This document shows, piece after piece, positions 59,354 to 64,000 of a stretch of DNA of 64,000 nt; the first letter of the stretch is position 1; each line of letters starts with the position of its first letter. Source of the DNA: Botryobacter ruber (GTDB lineage Bacteria; Bacteroidota; Bacteroidia; Cytophagales; Hymenobacteraceae); contig NZ_QCZK02000057.1 of NCBI RefSeq assembly GCF_003347595.2, positions 46,166-110,165 of the forward strand. Reading direction: 5' to 3'. The notes beneath the pieces are model-generated. The model was not told the DNA's origin. It did not search any database and saw only the letters and a list, made by a program, of their open reading frames with translations. The translations under genes were made by a program, and so were the position numbers.

Positions 59354-61792
59354 ATGCTTCGATTTTTAACGGTATGGTTACTTCTGGTAGTACCCCTGGC
59401 GGTGTCTGCACAACAGGCGACCATAACCGGCAGTGTAGTAAGTACTACTAACCAGCCGTTAGAATTTGCGACAGTAGGTATAAAGGGAACAGAAACCGCA
59501 GTACAGACCGATGAAACTGGTAAGTATATACTGCCAGTACCTTCGGAGCAGGATATCGTTATCGTTGCCAGTTTTCTGGGATATCTGCCGCAGGAGACAA
59601 AGCTCCGGTTGAAGCCCGATGAAAGGAGAACGGTTAATTTTAAACTGTCCCCGGACCAGCGTTTGCTCAACACGGTAGACGTTATTGCAAAACGCGATAT
59701 GAATTCCCGCGACCAGGCCGGTATGACCAAACTGGACCCGCAAAATGCCCGGATGCTTCCTTCTGCTTTCGGCGATTTCAGTAAAGTGCTGGTAACGCTG
59801 CCCGGCGTTACCAGTAACAATGAGCTTTCTTCTACCTATTCGGTGCGCGGAGGCAATTACGAGGAGAACCTGATCTACGTCAATGGCATCGAGATCTACC
59901 GTCCGTTCCTGATATCGAATGCGCAGCAGGAGGGGCTAAGCTTTGTAAACCCTGACCTGGTAGGCGGCATCGAATTTTCTTCCGGCGGCTGGCAACCCCG
60001 GTTCGGCGACAAGCTTTCGTCGGTGCTGAATATCGAGTACAAGAAGCCGCAGGAGTTTGCCGGCTCCGTAACGGGCAGCCTCACCGGCGGCTCGCTTCAT
60101 CTCGAATCAGCTTCTAAAAACAAAAAAGTTTCTTACCTGTTTGGCGCGCGGCATAAGAACGGGCAGTATGTACTTGGAGGGCTGCAGGTAGACGGGCAGT
60201 ACCTGCCCAGCTTCACAGATGCCCAGGCCTACGTACATGCCGATCTTTCTAAAGACACACTTGACCCGGAACGCACAACCCTTGGAATATTAGCCAGTTA
60301 TGCGCAGAACGACTATACCACCATCCCCGAAACAAGGGTAACCACCTTCGGCACCCGGCAGGCGCCGGTCCGGCTGCTGGTGGGGTATGACGGGCGGGAG
60401 CAGATGGATTACCGGACCTACCAGGTCGGGGTAAACCTGGCGCATAAGTTCACGCCACGGTTTCTGTCGGAGTTTATTCTTTCCGGCGTTCATTCGCGGG
60501 AGCGGGAGTTTCGTGACCTGGAAGCGGGTTACCGGCTTTGCGATGTAAACACCGCCAACGGCGACAACTTTGGCGAATGCCTGCAGCAGCGCGGCGTTGG
60601 CAGCCAGTTCGACCATGCACGAAACACGCTGCTGGCCCAGATACTGACCTTTGAAGTACGTAACCGCTGGGTTCCGGGCAGGCGCAGCAACGTGATTGCC
60701 GGCGTGAAGGTGGGGAACGAACGGATTGAAGACAAAATAGCCGAATACGGCTTCCGGGATTCTGCGGATTATGTAACACCAGCCTATTACCTGAACACGG
60801 GCCTCAACCTGAACACGCTGCGCTACAATGCCTATGTGCAGCATACCTATCAGTTGGACTCGCTTAAATCGCTTACCTACGGTTTCCGGGTCAGCTACTG
60901 GGACTTTAACCGCGAATTCACGTTTACCCCCAGGATTCAGTATTCCTTCATCACCAGGCACAACCCCGATTTATCCTTCAAAGCTGCCTTAGGACTGTAC
61001 TACCAGCCGCCTTTCTACCGGGAGCTACGCAATTACGAAGGGGTGTTAAACCCCGATATAAAAGCACAGCGCTCGCTCCATGCCATCTTCGGGAGCGACT
61101 ACCTCTTTAAAATGTGGGAGCGCGATTTTAAACTTACCTCCGAAGTCTATTACAAGTACCTGACCAACGTCATTCCATACGACATCGACAATGTGCGGCT
61201 GCGTTATTTTGCCACCAACAATGCCAAAGCCTATGCCGCCGGGTTTGATGTTCGCGTGAACGGAGAATTCATAAAAGGAGCCGAGTCGTGGTTTAGCCTG
61301 GGTCTGCTCACTACCAAAGAGAATATCGAGGGGGACTCCACCTTTGTGTATGATGCCGAAGGAAACATTACAGGCAGGACCCCACAAGGCTACATCCGCC
61401 GGCCATCCGACCAGCTGCTCAACGTGGGAATCTTTTTCCAGGACCACCTGCCCAACAACCCGACGGTCCGGATGTACCTGAACCTGGCTTATGGCAGTGG
61501 TTTACCGTTTAGCCCGCCGCGGATACCCGAATACCGGAATTCCTTTCCCGGCAGGTCCTTTAAGCGCATCGATATCGGGTTCTCCAAGCTTATTGTGTTA
61601 GGCGACGAACTGGTAGAACGGAAAAAGGTTTCGCTGGAGAGCCTGTGGCTGGGGCTGGAAGTGCTGAACCTGATCGATGCCCGCAACCGCATCTCCTACA
61701 CTTATGTAAACGATGTGAACGGTGTTACCTATGCCGTTCCGAATTACCTGACTGGCAGAAGGATTAACCTGCGCTTTATCGCCAAATTCTGA
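59354..61792 (+). CDS. TonB-dependent outer-membrane receptor
   Basis: An 812-residue outer-membrane transporter. The signal peptide is residues 1-20 (LTVWLLLVVPLAVSAQ). A carboxypeptidase-like regulatory domain (about 22-105; ATITGSVVSTTNQPLEFATV, SFLGYLP) precedes the plug (SSTYSVRGGNYEENLIYVNG, GGIEFSSGGWQPRFGDKLSS). The rest forms the 22-strand barrel ending in a hydrophobic-aromatic C-terminus (RINLRFIAKF). No SusD partner is adjacent, so this is not a typical SusCD glycan system; substrate unknown, possibly a siderophore, cofactor or oligosaccharide. Confidence 0.9.
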   Translation: MLRFLTVWLLLVVPLAVSAQQATITGSVVSTTNQPLEFATVGIKGTETAVQTDETGKYILPVPSEQDIVIVASFLGYLPQETKLRLKPDERRTVNFKLSPDQRLLNTVDVIAKRDMNSRDQAGMTKLDPQNARMLPSAFGDFSKVLVTLPGVTSNNELSSTYSVRGGNYEENLIYVNGIEIYRPFLISNAQQEGLSFVNPDLVGGIEFSSGGWQPRFGDKLSSVLNIEYKKPQEFAGSVTGSLTGGSLHLESASKNKKVSYLFGARHKNGQYVLGGLQVDGQYLPSFTDAQAYVHADLSKDTLDPERTTLGILASYAQNDYTTIPETRVTTFGTRQAPVRLLVGYDGREQMDYRTYQVGVNLAHKFTPRFLSEFILSGVHSREREFRDLEAGYRLCDVNTANGDNFGECLQQRGVGSQFDHARNTLLAQILTFEVRNRWVPGRRSNVIAGVKVGNERIEDKIAEYGFRDSADYVTPAYYLNTGLNLNTLRYNAYVQHTYQLDSLKSLTYGFRVSYWDFNREFTFTPRIQYSFITRHNPDLSFKAALGLYYQPPFYRELRNYEGVLNPDIKAQRSLHAIFGSDYLFKMWERDFKLTSEVYYKYLTNVIPYDIDNVRLRYFATNNAKAYAAGFDVRVNGEFIKGAESWFSLGLLTTKENIEGDSTFVYDAEGNITGRTPQGYIRRPSDQLLNVGIFFQDHLPNNPTVRMYLNLAYGSGLPFSPPRIPEYRNSFPGRSFKRIDIGFSKLIVLGDELVERKKVSLESLWLGLEVLNLIDARNRISYTYVNDVNGVTYAVPNYLTGRRINLRFIAKF

Positions 61793-61802
61793 TAATTTAC
61801 TT

Positions 61803-61835
61803 TACTGCACCAGCCTCCATTGCCACTGCTCTTCC
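61803..61835 (+). repeat. Dispersed 30-40 bp repeat, copy 18
   Basis: CTGCACCAGCCTCCATTGCC then ACTGCTC; 11 bp after the TonB receptor stop codon. Confidence 0.7.
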
Positions 61836-61996
61836 TACGACCTGCTACCTGGTATCGGCCTCATCATCTTCAATGGTAAAAGCTACAATACCATATATGT
61901 AGCAATTCTGGCAATTATGTAGAAACAGCCAGCTATAAGTTGTAACCTCTTTTCAAAGCTGTAACTTTGAAATGTTCAGTTAAATAAAGAAACACC

Positions 61997-62818
61997 ATGC
62001 GTCTATTACCTATCCTGCTAGCTGCTGCTTCTTTTGTTTCGTGCAGCAGTTCCGAAAAGGCAAGTAAAGCAAGAACAGCATTGCCGGAAAATGTAGTTGT
62101 TGCCCATCGTGGCGCCTGGAAGAAGAATTCGCTTCCTCATAATTCTATTGCAGCTCTCCGGCAAGCCATCGCACTGAAATGCGGAGGTGCAGAATTCGAT
62201 GTGCGCATGACGGCAGATGATTCGCTGGTTCTTCATCATGATGCAACTTTTAATAAACTGCCGGTAGAGGAATCAACTTATTCTGAACTGGTTGCCAGCA
62301 GCAGGCTGTCAAACGGGGAAAAGCTGCCTACTTTAAGAGAGTACCTTCTTGCAGGAATGGAAAACAACGCCTCTACAAAATTGGTCTGCGAAATAAAGCC
62401 TTCCGGAATAAGTAAGGAGCGGGGAAAAGACGTTGCAGCTAAAATTGTGAAACTGGTGCATGAGCTTCGGGCGCAGCAGCAGGTGGAATACATTAGTTTC
62501 GACTATGGTATCCTGCTGAAGATTGTCGAACTCAACCCGACGGCGACAACGCAATATCTGCAGGGGAACAAAACGCCGGAGCAATTAGCTGCTGACGGAA
62601 TCAAGGGGGCTGATTATAATCAGAATGTTTACAGAAAACACCCGGAATGGATAGAAAGCGCTAAAAAGCATAAAATTACCCTTAATGTATGGACCGTTAA
62701 CAAGGCCGAAGATATGGATTGGTTTTTGGCAAATAATTTCGATTTTATTACAACAGATGAGCCGGAGTTGCTGTTCGAAAGACTAAATCAGAAGACAGCA
62801 CCCGTTTCTGTACCGTAA
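61997..62818 (+). CDS. Glycerophosphodiester phosphodiesterase lipoprotein
   Basis: A 273-residue GDPD-family enzyme that hydrolyses glycerophosphodiesters to glycerol 3-phosphate and an alcohol. The lipoprotein signal MRLLPILLAAASFVSC places Cys16 as the lipidated residue. The catalytic motif is VVAHRGAWKKNSLPHNSIAA (HRG...N-S), then EFDVRMTADDSLVLHHDATF with the metal ligands E-x-D and HD, and later CEIKPSG and TVNKAEDMDWFLAN. It has its own transcript between a dispersed repeat and a terminator. Confidence 0.92.
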   Translation: MRLLPILLAAASFVSCSSSEKASKARTALPENVVVAHRGAWKKNSLPHNSIAALRQAIALKCGGAEFDVRMTADDSLVLHHDATFNKLPVEESTYSELVASSRLSNGEKLPTLREYLLAGMENNASTKLVCEIKPSGISKERGKDVAAKIVKLVHELRAQQQVEYISFDYGILLKIVELNPTATTQYLQGNKTPEQLAADGIKGADYNQNVYRKHPEWIESAKKHKITLNVWTVNKAEDMDWFLANNFDFITTDEPELLFERLNQKTAPVSVP

Positions 62819-62821
62819 CTT

Positions 62822-62865
62822 AAAAGCTCTACAGGCAACTACAATCGCGTTCCTGTACAGCTTTT
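62822..62865. terminator. Bidirectional terminator between GDPD and DUF2911 genes
   Basis: 14-bp stem with one mismatch, AAAAGCTCTACAGG (62822-62835) / CCTGTACAGCTTTT (62852-62865), loop 16 nt; T-rich on both strands. It lies between two convergent stop codons. Confidence 0.75.
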
Positions 62866-62871
62866 CAGTTT

Positions 62872-63741
62872 CTAAAATTTCCGCTTCTTCCAGTCGTTGT
62901 AGGCTGTTTCAATTTCCTTGGCATAGGTTTTATAGGCTTCCGGTTCCGAACTGCCCAGTTGCATGGCCTTGGCGGTTAGCGCTGCGGCTTCCTGGAACTC
63001 TTTGTTGTAGGCATACAGCCTTGCCTTGATCCAGGAGTTATAAAAATTCTCTTTGATTGCGATGGATTTGTTTATCCACTTCAGCGCATCGTTATGATAC
63101 TCTTTCCGCTGCATCATGTATTCCGCGCTCTGTGCCCAGATGTACCAGTCATCGGGAGCGGCTTCGGCAAGGGCTTTGTGTATGTTGGCGAGCGCTTTCT
63201 TCTCCACCTCCGTTTCGATGTGCAGCGTTAGCTGCGAATTTTCCCAGGCCAGGTGCAGCTGCCCGGTGTTCGTCCCGATGTTGGAAAACGAGAACTGCAG
63301 CGTTTCCTGGAAAGGGACTTTCTTTGGCTTCACGCTCAGGTAGGCTACATCGTTCAGTTCGCTGTAGCCTTCGAGTCCCCAGAGGGTGGTGTCTTTGTTC
63401 AGAACAATGCTCCAGTCCTTGTCAGATTCGGGGATAATGAAAAAGGAATATGTTCCGGCAGGTACACGTTCGTTGTTCAGGAAAAGATCGTCGGAGAAAG
63501 TTATCAGGGTTGCTTCGTTGGCACCGGCCCGCCACAACTTGCCATACGGAACCAGGTTACCGAAAACGGAACGCCCTTTTACGCCGGGCGCATGGTAGCT
63601 CACGGAAACATCTGTCAAGCCGATCGTCTGCTGCACGTAGGCTGCCGGACTGGCTTGCGGCAATTGCAACTGCGCAGAAGCAGTGGTGGAGATTACAAAC
63701 GAAATTAAAAGTAAAAAAAAGCTTAACAGGTACTTATTCAT
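62872..63741 (-). CDS. DUF2911 domain exported protein with C-terminal TPR-like region
   Basis: A 289-residue secreted or periplasmic protein of unknown function. ATG 63741 gives signal peptide MNKYLLSFFLLLISFVIST ending ASAQ; the frame is open to 63774. The DUF2911 domain (about residues 25-165) has VSVSYHAPGVKGRSVFG, LVPYGKLWRAGANEATLITF, VPAGTYSFFIIP and WSIVLNKD. The C-terminal about 100 residues form TPR-like helices (DALKWINKSIAIKENFYNSW). No neighbour suggests a role. Confidence 0.9.
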   Translation of the reverse strand: MNKYLLSFFLLLISFVISTTASAQLQLPQASPAAYVQQTIGLTDVSVSYHAPGVKGRSVFGNLVPYGKLWRAGANEATLITFSDDLFLNNERVPAGTYSFFIIPESDKDWSIVLNKDTTLWGLEGYSELNDVAYLSVKPKKVPFQETLQFSFSNIGTNTGQLHLAWENSQLTLHIETEVEKKALANIHKALAEAAPDDWYIWAQSAEYMMQRKEYHNDALKWINKSIAIKENFYNSWIKARLYAYNKEFQEAAALTAKAMQLGSSEPEAYKTYAKEIETAYNDWKKRKF

Positions 63742-64000
63742 GTAGATCTGGTTCTCTGGTTTCGGGATATACAAAGAAAAAACTATGCCATTCGGATTTT
63801 AAGCGTAATCCAAATGCAAAATTAAAACATTTTTCTTTTCTGAAGCACTGCCTGCTGCACATGTTATATAGTATAAATCATTAGTGTCCAAGTATAATTA
63901 AAAGATTTTCAATTGGTTACAAATGTTATTTTCCGGCATTTGTATTTGTGTGTTGTTAAGTAGTTGATTAAGAGGTGTTTTTTCAAAAGCAGAGATAGAG
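63742..64000. other. AT-rich intergenic end of window
   Basis: About 260 bp of AT-rich DNA upstream of the DUF2911 gene, with no recognisable gene or RNA. It should carry that gene's promoter on the minus strand. Confidence 0.4.

Noticed and set aside
1..64000. CRISPR arrays, tRNAs, rRNAs, IS elements, prophage
   Set aside because: No regularly spaced direct repeats with spacers, no cloverleaf or rRNA-like sequence, and no transposase, integrase or phage protein was found in any frame. The dispersed repeat is not regularly spaced.

Overview
The window (about 64 kb, roughly 50% GC) looks like chromosome from a Bacteroidota bacterium, most like Cytophagales (Pontibacter/Hymenobacteraceae-like; the genus is inference). 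Signs are Bacteroidota-type promoters (one perfect TTTG-N19-TAnnTTTG), few Shine-Dalgarno sequences, C-terminal type IX secretion sorting domains on two exoproteins, a PorE-like TPR/propeller/OmpA protein, a TonB-dependent receptor with a CarboxypepD-like N-terminus, and DUF2911 and DUF983 proteins. No rRNA, tRNA, CRISPR array, IS or prophage was seen.

Layout. 0-10 kb is housekeeping: the 3' part of folD, a zinc-ribbon methyltransferase, a minus-strand threonine operon (aspartokinase-thrB-thrC) preceded by an Ile/Thr-rich leader peptide ORF, queE with the PorE-like gene, and gltA. 10.3-26.2 kb is a sugar-utilisation island. It starts with a LacI-regulated set: regulator, fructokinase, FHS permease, D-psicose/tagatose 3-epimerase-type isomerase, LamB-type porin and a second fructokinase, with shared operator-like palindromes before three of the genes. 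Then follow a Leloir set (secreted galM lipoprotein, galK, galT) and a xylose set (LacI regulator divergent from xylB-xylA). 26-32 kb holds a DUF983 protein, a secreted heparinase II/III-like lyase with a T9SS tail, a metallophosphatase and a LysM/amidase_3 cell-wall amidase. 32.3-38.6 kb is a TolC + YbhGFSR-like ABC exporter operon with a decayed TetR fragment in front. 38.7-48.2 kb holds an AddB-like nuclease and an AddA-like helicase-nuclease separated by a VOC protein and a bacteriophytochrome histidine kinase. 48.4-64 kb holds envelope and housekeeping genes: fasciclin lipoprotein, HtrA protease, lytic transglycosylase, HemG-like flavodoxin, esterase, TrpF-like barrel, mnmA, a lipoprotein, a T9SS subtilase, rpe, a TonB receptor, a GDPD lipoprotein and a DUF2911 protein.

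The most unusual signal is not a gene. A 30-40 bp repeat (core CTGCACCTGCCACCACAGCC) recurs at least 18 times, nine copies per orientation. All but one copy are intergenic, usually just beyond stop codons. Three sets occur as inverted pairs that can fold into hairpins, and one copy lies in frame inside the amidase gene, where it encodes an Ala/Ser/Thr linker. Other candidates for new biology are the threonine-operon leader, a compact rare-ketohexose (allulose-like) pathway, the TetR remnant, and a TrpF-like protein lacking both catalytic residues.
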